A stretch of DNA of 64,000 bases from Triticum aestivum (Eukaryota > Streptophyta > Magnoliopsida > Poales > Poaceae), in assembly GCF_018294505.1 (NCBI RefSeq), contig NC_057811.1, positions 20,972,024 to 21,036,023 on the forward strand. The letters are read 5' to 3'. Numbering within the stretch: position 1 is the stretch's first letter; each line of letters begins with the position of its first letter. Below, piece by piece: positions 44,329-56,370 of this stretch. A program made the position numbers and the translations under genes. The notes under the pieces are model-generated. The model saw nothing but the letters and a program-made list of their open reading frames with translations, ran no database searches and was not told where the DNA came from.

Positions 44329-46975
44329 CCCAATAACAAGTTGGCATTTACATTAATTAGTGGCATCGCCCGTATACAGGGATGATGTGAGACTTGACTG
44401 CTTAACTGATCGTCTGAAGTGTTATTTATCCTGGGGAAACTATATCTCCTAACTTTAAGTACCAAAGCACAGTGCAAAGTATTGTGGTTGGACTTCTTTA
44501 CTCTACTGGAGGCAGAGTATAAACACCACACAAGTTCAAAACTGGATTTGTTTTTTAGATATAGGAGCGTGAGAGTTTTGGGTGGAACAAAAAGAGAGAA
44601 CTCATGACTGGAAAATGGAAGGGCTATTCTGAGAATTTACTCTCTCGGATCATATTACTTCATAACTTTTATCTGAAAATTTGTAACATGGAGCTCAATT
44701 CAAATTCAGAAGAAACAGAGGGTGTGGCAGGTGCATGCCGTCCGACCGACCGGCGAAGAACGCGGTTGCCACCTGACGCCCTGCCGTCTGACCGACCGGC
44801 GAAGAGCGCGGTTGCCACCTGACGCCCTAATCTGTAATGGACCACAATTTCATTTATTAATCCAAAGAAAATTCACTAGTACCGTTGTCTCCATTGGTTT
44901 TGTATTGTAACATGGAGCTCCATTCAGAATGAGAAGGAAACAGAGTATTTAACTCTGATGCAACCTGGAGCAACAGATGTTTGCAGATTGTAGCAAAGCA
45001 GCTAAACCTTCAGGATGTACGTCTCCTTCCTTAGGTTCACACAACGCGATCACATGTAGAATTTTGGTGGAAAACTCTCTCACAAACCTCCAAGACGAGT
45101 ACCTGACCAATAAAACACAGAGAACTGAAAGAGGGAGCGAGGGACTAAAATCACGAAGTGGTGGTTAATATTACTCTCTGCACTAGCCACTAGGTACTTA
45201 AGTTCGGATGATGTTTGTCTGCAGCAACTGGTGTTTAGCTAGCCTGAGAGGCAAGCGGAATTAATGTGGAGCTTAAACTGTTGTGTGACGATTGGCAGTT
45301 GCCATGCAGAAATACAGTAGACAATAACTAGGTACATAAAAACTGCTTCTTCTCTTCAACAAGAGGAAAAGGAAGAAATCAAAGAAGAATACGGACCAAT
45401 TTCCACAGCAACAATCTTGCTTCTTCTCTTCAACGAGTTTGCTTCATCTCATTAACTTCATTGTGCCAAAAGCATACGCCAACCATTTGACATATTGTGA
45501 AACAATGAGAATAAATCAGTGCTGCAACTGTTGATTTTTAATCACACACAAGTCTTCTTGGACCAATGAACTCTTGGTTTACCACATGTTGATTGTTTAA
45601 TTAGGACAAGGAAGCCTCATCACGGAAATAGAATTAGTTATGGAAGTAACTTATTGTTGAGCCCTCGACTAGTTTCTAAGCATAAATTTGATCTACAAAC
45701 TCTAAAACCTGACTAACTCGACCTTAATTTTTTGAAATCTGATAGATTTCGTCTCCCAAGTCGCAACCAACCCGCAGAGGTCTAGTGGTGATTCCGTGTG
45801 ACCACCAGCATTGTTACATAATACGAGTTAATGTATATGATTAACTTGCTTTGCGTCAATTCCCGGTGCATCATATTCCCATGGATAACCTCATAACGAT
45901 ATATCTGCAATCCAACACCACTTAATGTTTGTCACGATCACCCTCTCAACCAAGCCTCAGGTCCTTCTCTACTTCAGTCACATTTGACGATTTCGCCGTG
46001 CCTTTGTTGACATTGGGTAAGTTACCAAGCCTTGAGGTGAACCACATGTTGATAGCTACTGACACATATAGGAACCCCGGTTCAACCACTCAATGGTCTT
46101 AGATTGAATGCAATACCAACCATCTGTCGTGTTTACTTTTATGTTTGCGCAAATAATATCTCCTAGATATAAATACCAAAGAATAATTCCATTTACTGGA
46201 GATGGACTGTACTCTCCCAGAGACAGAGTATAAATACCACACGATTTCATTCCAGTAGCCTAATGATCCAACCAATAGGCAACCATTATTCAATACTTCT
46301 ACATCATGCTCTACCAGCAGATCCCAGGTTAATGTCACCATCCCCATGCTTAATTCAAGTAGCATAGTTTTTGAACCCAGAAGGTTGTGAGTGACACATG
46401 AAGTATATTAAAAATGAGCACATTGATTTACTGACAGCAAGATACATGCTTCATTTACAAAGGAAGCACACAACAGAAACACTACTCTCAACAAGCATGG
46501 CTTAAAAAAACACTGAAAACAGATTGACACGGGCACACAGCACAAAACAGAACCAAGGGTAACTTCTACTATAAGAAAACTGAACAATCAGATCCTCCTG
46601 ACTGCACCACAAGCAAGTAGGACAAACGAATTCACTTCACTTTGTCATTGCTGACGGAGTAGCTCAGACCCTCCTTGATTTCTTATAGGACCTGACTAGC
46701 TAGTTCAATTCACTCCACATGGAGCAGCCCTACAGTAAGATCACAATCACTCTGACTTCCTGAAGCAACTAGGCACTGTTACTGCTCTCGGCACCTTATC
46801 AAACAAACACACCGATCATTGTCAGATCAAGCCACACAAGGTATACATCATGCTAATGCTATATGACCTTAATGCCGAGACAGGGCCACAAGTTACTAGC
46901 AACCTATTGCTGACCAACCTGTGGTAACAGTCCAGTCACAACACAACCTCAATCAGCACCATCCCCGAACCACCA
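44329..46975. other. Decayed host sequence, duplicated relative to 56.8-57.6 kb
   Basis: Segment 45840-46340 aligns with 56840-57280: shared CTTTGCGTCAATTCCC, GTTTGTCACGATCACCCT and a GACTGTACTCT...CAGAGTATAAATA-like line. Segment 44370-44540 is another partial copy. Segment 44720-44830 holds a 2-copy tandem of a GTCTGACCGACCGGCGAAGA-like unit of about 58 bp. No intact gene seen. Confidence 0.45.
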
Positions 46976-47109
46976 GCATTTGCTTCATCAGCAGTTGTGA
47001 TGGTTACCCATGGGCTCTTCAGTCTCCGTACCTTGTTCCAGCATCTCCTTCTCATCATCTTCCTTTGTACCTGCTTAAGAGATGCAATACTCAGATTGTG
47101 GGAATTCAG
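46976..47109. repeat. 134-bp direct repeat flanking truncated Copia-2, left copy
   Basis: Matches 49609-49742 base for base with two substitutions. Its right edge (...GGGAATTCAG) is the exact insertion point of the Copia-2 LTR at 47110. Confidence 0.95.
46988..47070 (-). pseudogene. F-box family last exon, copy 2
   Basis: After an AG acceptor (plus CT at 47071-47072) the minus strand reads TKEDDEKEMLEQGTETEEP...GNHHNC and stops at 46988. Acceptor phase matches the F-box exon 1 donor at 53412. It is severed from its upstream part by Copia-2. Confidence 0.5.
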
Positions 47110-47348
47110 TGTGCGATGGCAGAAAGCGTCGTACCTCAACTCGAGGGGACGCCGTACGTGTTTATAGACAGGGGCGCACCTCCCTGATAGCGCATACAGT
47201 TTAGATTACATCTTGGAGAGGAAGCTAGATAGAGATAATATTACAAAGGGAAGATAAAGATAAACTCTAGCTAACCAACTCTACCAACTACCAAAGATGA
47301 TCTGGTGCGGCTGCCTCCTTGTCACGCACATATCAACGTTGTTTAACA
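47110..47348 (-). repeat. Copia-2 3' LTR
   Basis: 239 bp, TG...CA. Its inner border is defined by the purine tract at 47349-47357 (plus-strand CCCTCCCTT). No partner LTR remains in the window. Confidence 0.75.
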
Positions 47349-48729
47349 CCCTCCCTTAATCACAACTTCATCAAGTTGAGATTATATCTGAAATTCTCAA
47401 AGCTTCGTATAGGCAAGGCTTTTGTAAACCCATCTGTAATCTGGTCCTTGGAATGTATGAACCGGATGTCTAGAAGTTTATTAGCAACTCTCTCTCTGAC
47501 AAAATGAAAATCTATCTCAATATGTTTTGTTCTTGCATGAAAAACTGGATTTGCTGAGAGATAAGTTGCACCCAAGTTATCACACCACAGACATGGAGCC
47601 TGAGTAGTTTTCACACCGAGCTCCTTAAGGATGGATTGAACCCATATAATTTCTGCTGTAGCATTTGCCAGTGCCTTGTACTCTGCCTCTGTACTGGACC
47701 TGGAAACAGTAGCTTGCTTTCTGGCACACCAAGAAATCAGGTTAGGTCCAAGAAATACTGCAAAGCAACCAGTAGACCGTCTATCATCCAAACATCCTGC
47801 CCAATCTGAGTCAGAGAAGGCACTAACAAGAGTAGAGGATGACTTGCTAAAATTAAGAACAATGCTCATAGTATCTTTCACATATCTGACTATACGTTTT
47901 GCAGCAGTCAAATGAACTGTGGTTGGTGCTTGAAGGAATTGACACACTTTGTTGACAGCAAAAGAAATATCAGGTCGTGTGAGTGTTAAGTATTGAAGTG
48001 CACCCACAAGACTTTTGTACCTTGTGCTGTCTTCTGAACTCAAAAGTGTTCCTTCTGTGAGAGATAATTTTTCCGTACTAGACAAAGGAGTAGTAGTAGG
48101 TTTACAACCTTGCAGCTCAGCCTTTCTTACCAAATCATTTGCATATTTTTCCTGGGAGAGATGAAGTCCATCCTTGTGCTTCTTGACTTCAATCCCTAGG
48201 AAATAGTGCAAATCACCAAGGTCCTTTCCTTCAATAATCCTGCTATGGCCTCATCAGATGAACTTGTGACAATAATATCATCAACATATATAAGAACAAA
48301 TATTGATGTATTGGACTTGTTGTAAATGAACAGTGAAGTGTCAAATTTTGAAGGAACAAAGCCAAGCATTTGCATCTTTTTACTGAGACGAGAATACCAT
48401 GCCCTAGGAGCCTGTTTCAATCCATACAGCGCTTTATCAAGCTTGCATACATGAGAGGGTGCATGTCTGTTTTCAAACCCAGGAGGTTGTTTCATGTAAA
48501 CCTCCTCTTCCAGAACACCATGAAGAAACGAGTTCTGTACGTCTAATTGTCGAAGACTCCATCCCTTGGAAACAGCAATAGACAAGACAAGACGGATAGT
48601 CGCAGCTTTTACAACTGGACTAAAGGTGTCCTCATAGTCTATGCCATACCGTTGTTTAAAGCCTTTAGCAACTAGCCTTGCCTTGTAACGATCAACTGTT
48701 CCATCAGACTTCCTATTGATCCTAAAGAC

Positions 48730-49586
48730 CTCGAATGCACCGATACGGATACGGGTATCAGTATCGGGCCAATACGGATGCGTAAATTCGTCATTTTGAA
48801 AAAGTGCCAATAAGGATACGTTTTACTATTTATTTATTTTTGAAAAAAAGGGATTCGGAATGTCAACTGTGACCTTATTACATGCATGGATTCCATGGTT
48901 CCCTGTCTTCTTTAGCAAAAGAGCAGAAACTCTAGAGTAGCTACTCAAAGCTTCATGACCACAGTAGTTGCATTTCCATTTAGTGTTGCCCCCTCCAGGT
49001 GATTTCTCTATGATTTGAACATGGCTCCACTATGGTGCCCTTAGATTTGTAGGTACAGTAGGAGGTTTAGCAGGAGGAGCCATCTGTGGGATATGAGAAA
49101 AATGAGATCTTCACAGATCAGAGGAGAAAGAAGAGGGGATGAGCATGGCTGGGCAGGAGAAAAGGAGAAGAGAAGTGTACATACCTGCTTGCTGCGTGAC
49201 AGGAGGAGTTGGTGAGGAGTAGCAGCTCGTTGCCGGCTAGCCGCCGCTGCCGCCGGCCCTGGGTGAGTAGTTGCTAGGTACGCAGCCACCAGCCGCTGCC
49301 TGGTGTGAGCTCGGGAGGGAGGAAAGAAAACTGGGAGGTTAAGGATGGGGGCATTGGGGTACTAGGGTTGCTATCTGCCTTTTAACTATGGTGAGTGGTC
49401 TCATAGATTGGCTGGGCCGTATCCAAAATGAACTGAAAAGTATCCTTGAAGTATCTAAATTGTTTCAAATCGTTTATTCACGAATACTCCTTGGATACGT
49501 ATCGGGGATGTATCGGAGGAGTATCGGTATCGGATACGGTATCCGATACCGATTCGCTGGTTGCCTGAAGTATCGGTGCATTCGAG
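48730..49586 (-). mobile_element. Non-autonomous hAT element with a BED zinc-finger remnant
   Basis: A perfect 17-bp terminal inverted repeat (CTCGAATGCACCGATAC and its complement) is flanked by a perfect 8-bp duplication CTAAAGAC (48722-48729 and 49587-49594). The CCGATAC-type motif is repeated inside both ends. The 857-bp element keeps part of a transposase: see the BED entry. It interrupts the Copia-2 RT between DCKWVF and RINRK. Confidence 0.92.
48850..49083 (-). pseudogene. hAT transposase BED zinc-finger fragment
   Basis: From an ATG at 49083 the minus strand reads MAPPAKPPTVPTNLRAP, a TAG stop (about 49030), then WSHVQIIEKSPGGG, KWKCNYCGHEALSSYSRV and ...HGIHACNKVTVDIPNPF. The CNYC pair, a conserved aromatic before it, and the SYSRV...HGIHAC tail match the BED finger at the N terminus of plant hAT transposases. 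The usual His in SYSRVRAHL is replaced by Leu. The catalytic and dimerisation domains are missing. Confidence 0.7.
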
Positions 49587-49608
49587 CTAAAGACCCACTT
49601 GCAGTCAC

Positions 49609-49742
49609 GCATTTGCTTCATCAGCAGTTGTGATGGTTACCCATGGGCTCTTCAGTCTCCGCACCTTGTTCCAGCATCTCCTTCTCATCATCTTCCTCTG
49701 TACCTGCTTAAGAGATGCAATACTCAGATTGTGGGAATTCAG
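49609..49742. repeat. 134-bp direct repeat flanking truncated Copia-2, right copy
   Basis: Partner of 46976-47109, with two substitutions. It includes a second copy of the last exon (49703-49621, minus) and continues into unduplicated host sequence at 49743, so this side keeps the natural upstream flank. Confidence 0.95.
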
Positions 49743-51872
49743 GAGTTGCAAGTAAAAACAATCCATATAGGTCATACCATTGGGAAACACTTGGTAAATT
49801 GGTTATAAAAAAATCCCCAGGGAAGAGCATAAAGCACAACACTCTAAACGAAACCACATGAATTACGTGGAGATTGGAGAATCAACCTTTATAATAGCTC
49901 AACATAGTCACGCTGTAAACATATTACAAGGTGATTTATGTGCATCCAGTGAACTAAGTTAATTGAGCTTGGAAGGTGATGAACATGTAGAACAATGTGT
50001 GGGACGAATATGAACTCTAGAAGAAAAAAACTGAGCATGCATAATTGACCAAGCAATTTGTATGCATGTCATCCATGTACTATAGTGTCTTGTTTACGAC
50101 TGAATCATCTCTGTACACAACCAAAGTAAGAAAACTAAAGGTCGACTTTTAAAGGATCCTTGTCATTTCTCCTTGATTTACAAATAGTACATCACGTGCT
50201 TGTAGTAATAGCAGCTACAGAGATGTGCAGGCATATATGACAAGGTAACAGTTACAGTCACTTTGACTTGTTACAGAATCTTGATTAACCTACTGATTGT
50301 GAATAAACTAAACACCATGTTAATTAATGCTCTTGTTATATATCTGAGTCGGCAAACACACCAATCATTGCCGGATAAAGGAACATAGGAGAAACTCCAT
50401 GTCACAGCCAAACAGAGAGCAAAAAAGCGACATACTACATACCAAGCTGTGGTGAACTCTCGAGTTGCACAACCTCAATCAGCATTCAGCAGCAACACCA
50501 CTGCCAGTACTCAACACAAAATCGGTAGTATTCTCATCATGATGGTCATCTATGCACTCTTCTGCTCAATCATTTTCCAACATGACCTCCTCAGCCCTTG
50601 AGGAAGAAAAAGGAACAAACCATAGGTTTCATATTGGGTAACAGTTGTCAAATCACTTAAGGGGAAAACATAAGAAGAAGCAAAATAGCTGATGCAAAAT
50701 ACTACTGCTTAAAACAAAGCACACACAATACATGGGAAATCAACCTTTAGAGCTCTTTTACCACAAATACCAACTTCGTGTTTAACATTGTAATTTGTAG
50801 TACAAGAATAAATATGTAGCCACACAAAGACAAGTAAACATTCAGAAATGAATCATAGAAGAATTAAAATTCATAAGAGAAATGGTAGCGTCATGCCGTA
50901 GGACTTCATAAATTACCTACTAGTATACCAATTTTCCAACTTAATTCAAGAGAAACATACTCAGTGATCTCAGTAGTGACAATCAACAAAATATGTGTAT
51001 CATCTGCCATTCAAGAAAGATTGATTACTTGCATGTGGCACACGCCTTGCAGGACTGAGATAAGCACAGGTGAGAAGCTGAGACTTTCTAAAAAACATGT
51101 TTTCCTGGCCTCTAATTGATCTTGAGAAGCTTATTTTGAATCAAACAGTTTCTGAGCACAAGCTAATTTTGCTATTTGAATGTCAACACCGCTGAGCAAT
51201 TCTTTAGGGAATAGTGGTAACTTGAAATAAATCAAGCTCACCCCTTCAATCCATGCTCACCTAGACATAAGATGCAATGGTGGTAGCAATTGTTCAGATT
51301 TTATTTGCAACACCATCTATGACCCCTTCTATCTATCTAAAATCAACATCACTGAATAAATATGTAGCTGTAAAGATGACCCAAAAAAGACTTTGGTGCC
51401 TCATTATATCCAGCAAAAGAAAAGTAGCAAGCTAAGTCCTACTAAATTGTCATGAAAGAAATGATAATTTTGTATACCAGCATCTCATTAAATACCAACT
51501 AACTTAAGAATCTCCATCGTCTTGGTCTCTTGGTAGCGACAATCAGCAAACAGTTTCCCTGCATTTGATATGTGCCTTTTAAAGGAGTGAGACAGAGGTG
51601 GGTGAGAAGACTAAAAAAGCATGATTACCCTGCCTCTAATTTATCTTCAGAAGTTTATCTCAAATCAAAGGGTGACTGGGCGTAATCTATTCTTGTTATT
51701 TCAATGACAACTCCCCGTAGAGTCCCTTGAGAATTTAATCAAGATGGTCTACCTTTGGTCATATCATATACAGCAGATGCATTGGTGGTGACAACGGCTC
51801 AGGTTTTTATTTGAAGCTTTGAACCATACCAGCTATTCATCCTTATACCTATAACAGAAATTAATATAACAA
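49743..51872. other. Host sequence: putative intron and flanks of F-box remnants
   Basis: About 50480-50620 (minus) is a decayed last exon (EEVMLEND, stop, then DDHHDEN). It could be the exon 2 of the F-box pseudogene whose exon 1 is at 53412-54350. Segments 50820-51010 and 51340-51570 are diverged copies of one another and of 34600-34790 (AATATGTAGC, AGAAATGGTAGC or AGAAATGATAAT, GACAATCA(A/G)CAAA). Confidence 0.45.
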
Positions 51873-51880
51873 AACTTTTT

Positions 51881-52989
51881 GGACGCCGTGTGGGCATTAT
51901 GGGGTCTGGCCACACGTTTTGTGAGGTGTCTAAGAGAACCAGCCCACACGCCTACGTGTGGGCAAAACAAGTAATGCCCACACGCCTCTTTTTTCCCCTC
52001 GCGGTCCCTCCCACACGTCTACGTTCGGGCGAAATAGATAATGCCCAGACGCACGTACGTCAGGCCTCCTACCTTATGGTCCCGCACGCCCCGCGTGATA
52101 GTCACCACGCGTCCCCGCAGTTGCCATGGTCCCGGACCCTCTTCCATGTTCGTTTAACTGCAGTTGCCATGTTGCTGAACTACGGTTGCCATGTCGGACA
52201 ACTACAGTTGCCATGCTTGCTCAACTGCAGTTGCCATCTCAAGTCAAGTGCCAGATGCCATTTTTGGACAACTGCAGCTGTTGCCATGTGTGGTCTGGTC
52301 TACTACAGTTGCCATGACTTGTAAACTTTAGGAGTTGCCGCCTACTAACACTAGGCAATTGCCATGTAGCACTACAAAAAGACATGGCAAAATAACAATG
52401 TTCGGGTAATGAGAGTGTTGCCATCTGCTTATAAGCACACTAGGGACGGTTGCCATGTACCCTGCAAAACACATGGCAACTCACAGCTTTGGGTGTGGGA
52501 GAGGAGACGGGCGTGTGGGCGCGGTGGTATCTTTAGGAGTTGTCATGTACTAAACACTGGGCAGTTGCCATGTAACACTACGAAAAGACATGGCAAAATA
52601 ACATGTTCGGGTAAAGAGAGAGTTGCCATCTGCTTACAAGCATACTATGGAAGTTGCCATGTATCCTGCAAAACACATGGCGACTGATAGCTTTAGGTGT
52701 GGGAGAGGAGACGGGCGTATGGGCGAACTGATAAACGCCCACACACCAGCCCATCTGCGTGCGATGAAAACTGGCATGTGGGCGAACTGCTAAACGCCCA
52801 CACAGCAGCACCTCCGCGTGTGAAAACGGACGTGTGGGCGACCGGATGAATGCCCACACAGCAGCCCAATCCTACGTGGCATAAAAAATCTGGCAAAACA
52901 TGCCAAGATTCGTGCAAACTCAAACCCACGTTGATTCATGCATGTGGGCGAGATGCAAACGCCCACATGTGTGGGCGTTAGTATTTCCG
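51881..52989. mobile_element. TTGCCATG-rich repeat element with CCCACACG ends
   Basis: CACACG/CGTGTGGGC motifs crowd both ends (51890-52050 and 52700-52975), and the segment is flanked by AACTTTTT on both sides (51873-51880 and 52990-52997). Between them TTGCCATG recurs many times, and a unit of about 215 bp is tandemly duplicated (about 52329-52545 and 52546-52750). No transposase frame. Class uncertain: the 8-bp flank would fit hAT, but it is T-rich and the outermost bases of the two ends do not pair well. Confidence 0.5.
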
Positions 52990-53021
52990 AACTTTTTATA
53001 GGCTGTAACGTTTACCAATTA

Positions 53022-53078
53022 CTCTATCCGTCCCATAATATAAGACGTTATTACATCCAATATGTGGGACGGAGGGAG
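53022..53078. mobile_element. Stowaway MITE, short internally deleted copy
   Basis: Ends CTCTATCCGTCCCATAATA and TGTGGGACGGAGGGAG, flanked by TA on both sides: the Tc1/mariner Stowaway pattern, with TAAGACGTTATTACAT inside. At 57 bp it lacks most of the usual interior. Confidence 0.88.
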
Positions 53079-53411
53079 TAAAACTTTTATGCCCTCTTAT
53101 ATCTATCAGAAGGAAAGCAGACAAGACAAGTATAACAGACAACATTTCTTTAAAATAATTGTTGTGATCTACTGTTTTTTAGGATTTTATGATGCCTAAA
53201 AAATGCTATTCATAGTGCACGAGACCCTTCCTTTTACTTGTATGATTACCTTACAGTGGCAAGTATAATAACAGACAATCAAATAAATAATGTTATGTTC
53301 CTGAGCTTGATTAGCTTTCCCACAAGCACACTAGTGAACTACCTAGCATCAGACATGCTGTCTGATTAACAGTGAAAGGAAGAAGATAACTAGGAGGCAG
53401 AAGAAAGTTTA

Positions 53412-54350
53412 CCACTTGATACTGTTGGTGACGTCAACAAACATGGTGGGAAGTTAGTATAAGCATGGCCAGCCAGTTCAGCACACACTCTCTCAGGCTG
53501 GAATGTTTTGATGTCCAGCGTGAAAATGCCTGGCTCGGGCAAAGAGCTTCCCCACTGAACCATGAGCACGTACCTCTCCACTGAACCTGGGAGCAAGTAC
53601 CAAGAACCCAGTTGCAGTGAGATTGTCTTCTACCTATGCCACTGTCCGAAACTCCCAGCATTGTTTTGCATAATGGTATAATGTAAACTGGGGATGGATG
53701 GGCTAGTTTCAAGCAAAAACATCCCAGGCCTGCCTTCCCCGGCCTCTACCATTGTCATATTAACATCAAAACCACTATAACTTTTGGCTTCAGGTGGGGG
53801 TTCAACAATTCAAAGCTGCATCCTCTGGGTGTCGAACACCAGCATTTTCATTTCTTCTCTCCACAAATCAGGACTAGTCACCCAGTAAAAGGGGTCGCAC
53901 ATCGTGATCTCCCAGAAGGTTAGGTTTCTGCGAAGCCAATCGGCGTGGTGCTGGCTGCTGGGTAAGAGGGAGAAGGAGAAGGAGATACGCGGCTGTCGCG
54001 GACGTCCTGGACCTCCCAGTCGAAGGCAGGGCAGGGTAGGAAGGAGAAGGAGAAGTCAGCGGCGAGGGCGGCGGATCCGGAGCTGGCTGTAGGCGCGGAG
54101 GGGTGAGGCACAACGGCGGGGTGGAAGACTGGGCGTGTTCCGTCCAGTCGTCGGGAGAGAAGGCCGATGAGGGGCGGGGCGTGGAGCTTGGCGCTAGCGC
54201 CGGAGGAAGGAGCGGTCGGCAATGAGGCGGCGGAAGGTAACGCAAGCGGCGGAGGTGCGGATGAGGTCAGTTGGACTAGAAATGCGGCGGAAGATGTCGA
54301 GCCAGTAGCTCGTCGGGGATCGGCGGCGAGGCAGTTTCCCGGGGATCACG
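53412..54350 (-). pseudogene. F-box protein pseudogene, exon 1
   Basis: The minus strand encodes a grass F-box protein in three shifted frames. The F-box (about 54315-54225) reads PDELL, then after a one-base insertion LDIFRRISSPTDLIRTSAACVT and FRRLIADRSFLRR. After another shift near 54205: RLHAPPLIGLLS...ADFSFSFLP...VQDVRDSRV. After a further shift and deletion near 53930: WEITMCDPFYW, then VFDTQ, GFDVNMTMVEAGEGRPGMF, and the C-terminal FTLDIKTFQPERVCAELAGH...NFPPCLLTSPTVSSG. A GTAAAC donor follows at 53411. F-box proteins are substrate receptors of SCF ubiquitin ligases, but this copy has at least three shifts and several stops. Its intron holds the TTGCCATG element and the Stowaway MITE. 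Confidence 0.82.
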
Positions 54351-54450
54351 CCGCAGCTGGGAAACCCTAGTATTGTTTGGAAGGTGAGTACGGGGAGTGA
54401 GCAGTTTGTGGATTTGGGGGAACAAGAAGGGAGCAGTTGTTGCTCCAATT

Positions 54451-55560
54451 CGGTTAGTTTGGAGGGTCTTTAAGCAAATGTTCCAATGGAGGTGTCCCTT
54501 GCATCAGCTTGCACATGTGGACGGTCTATCTGCAAATAATCCATTCTTTTTGAGGAAGCAAATAGTCCATTCTCTTTTATGAAGCAAATAAGCCATTTTT
54601 GTCACACTTGACACTTTGTATAAGTTTCCTTGTATAACCATGTATATATTTCCTGCGTTGTATCCATCTCCTAATTGTGAGGCAAGACACGGCGGACTTA
54701 AGATGATTCTGCCTTAACAGTTATAAGAATAATAATATGAATAACCAATCATTATAGAATCATAGCGTGATTGACCACCAGCAAGAGATGGAGAATACAC
54801 GGGTGGTGGTGGTGGGAGAACGTTCATGATGTGCATTGTGCACCAATATGAAAGAGTGTGAAATACACCACCAGCAATAGATGACTGGTAAGCTTGTAGT
54901 CTCGTATACCACTCGAAGGAAATCTCAAGCTCGACACTCTCCGAAGAAAAATGCACCATCTTGAATGGGTTGGAGCTAGCTTATTTTCTCATTGTAGCTC
55001 GAGAACATGACTCTAGACCTAGCATACATTTCCTTCCTCGAATCAAATTCCCAATGCATCAGATTTCCAAAGAGGTTGCACCATCCAACGGCAGGTGACA
55101 CTCGTCTTCCTCATCATTTTTCTCTCCTCTGCCCTTTTTTAATTTCTCACTCGCAGCCAAACATGATTTGACTATACATGAAACTAGTTGTTTATAGAAG
55201 GGCAGTGAACGAGCATAGTTTGTGGTGTGGACAATATTCCTTCACCAAACTTCATGTGATAGTTGTTGTGGCCATTTATTTCGACCGCATGTGCCTTTTT
55301 TTTAGAGTTGCAGCTGTTATAGTTGTTGAAGATTGCTGATGTCCTTGCTTTAGCAACCATGAACCATAGTGCTATCTAGCCAAGAAAAAACAGCCAATGC
55401 AAAATGGAGCAATAACAACAAATGTATATTCCTAAAAAAATAGTAGGAAAGTGGTCCTACTATATGTCATTCAAAAGTTATACATTTGTAAAGAAGTAAC
55501 AAATATTTGTATTTATTGATTTCCCACTCAGATGGAAATAAAATATACAAAACAGTTCTG
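54451..55560. other. Host sequence, duplicated relative to 41.5-42.0 kb
   Basis: Segment 55040-55440 is the diverged partner of 41550-41980. Segment 54770-54900 repeats CACCAGCAA(G/T)AGATG twice around a (GGT)n tract. No gene recognised. Confidence 0.4.
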
Positions 55561-56370
55561 ATTTTTTTTGTTTTTGCGGAAAGGACCAGATCTATTAAAA
55601 AGATACGCCCGAAGTACAAAACACCTAATTCACAATAAAAATTACATCGAACTCCATGGACCACTGAACGACCATTGCCGCTGAGAGAACGGGTCGTAGA
55701 CGCGCGGCTATCGCCGCTCCCCCATACCGGAGCCGGCCTGACCTTGTCGATGGCAGCCGGAAAGTCTACGTGCACGTGCCCCTAAGGACCATCGCGTCGC
55801 AGCCGCAGTCGTCGCCATTAAATCCTTTAAATGATCTGAAGAACCGGACAACAAATATTGCCATTGCGTACGCACAGCGAGAAACACTAACGTCGCAACC
55901 CCAAGGAGCTGCCAGGAATCTATGCCGGAGCTGCGTCTAATCCGCCCCAATGGACGAACTTGAGGATAGGGCCTACTTGACGAGGATCGGAGCATGGAAG
56001 ACTGACTCGAATAAGAAACCACGTGCCATCTTGGACTCTTTGATCTACCGTCGCCGGGATCAGCAAGTACTTTGGAGACCCATTCAGCTGAAAACAATCC
56101 ACACGCCACCAACTACGCCAATTCAACCACAAGACGTGGATTTTACCTATACTGCAAGGAAACAGCAGAAACCTTCCCGTGTCGTCAAATTCGCATCCGA
56201 ACGAGCTCCGCGGCCAACGAAATCATCCACCAATGCCGCTTGATGAGAGGGAAAGGAGCCGCCACACCATCGCTGCATCAGCGAGAGAACATAGGGATTT
56301 TACAGGAGAACACAACCTGAATCTCACCACCGATCAAAAATCGCCACCAAACTCGAAAAAAAAAATTCTA
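55561..56370. repeat. Unclassified dispersed repeat, possible retroposon remnant
   Basis: Bounded by T-rich (55562-55576) and A-rich (56358-56366) runs. It contains AAAATTACATCGAACTCCATGGACCAC and CCGGAGCCGG-type lines that I recognise from repeats scattered in Triticeae DNA, without a firm class. Several frames are open, but none has a known domain. No target duplication found. Confidence 0.3.

Larger units (their letters stand above)
47110..49608 (-). mobile_element. Truncated Copia element (Copia-2): 3' LTR, RNase H and part of RT
   Basis: The 3' LTR is 47348-47110 on the minus strand (TGTTAAACAACG...CATCGCACA), preceded by a TTAAGGGAGGG purine tract. The RNase H and reverse transcriptase follow upstream to 49608, where the coding sequence stops abruptly at the start of the RT core (DCKWVFRIN). 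Gag, protease, integrase and 5' LTR are absent. Instead of a 5-bp target duplication, the element is flanked by a 134-bp host duplication (46976-47109 and 49609-49742). A hAT element sits inside it. Confidence 0.88.
47360..49608 (-). pseudogene. Copia-2 reverse transcriptase and RNase H, interrupted and shifted
   Basis: The upstream part (49608-49595 and 48729-48196, joined across the hAT element) encodes RT motifs [39 protein letters not shown] and the YVDD box (48289-48279). After a frame change with a small deletion near 48200, the second part (48211-47360) has [35 protein letters not shown], and RNase H motifs [26 protein letters not shown] and [10 protein letters not shown]. The frame within each part is open, and the protein is close to that of Copia-1, so the two belong to one Copia lineage. 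Confidence 0.9.

Noticed and set aside
48721..48730. 9-bp target duplication (Mutator) for the element at 48730
   Set aside because: Using 8 bp makes both terminal repeats equal in length (17 bp perfect), and the interior encodes a hAT BED finger.
52239..52424. Frames in the TTGCCATG element
   Set aside because: They translate a short-period repeat and lack any conserved motif.
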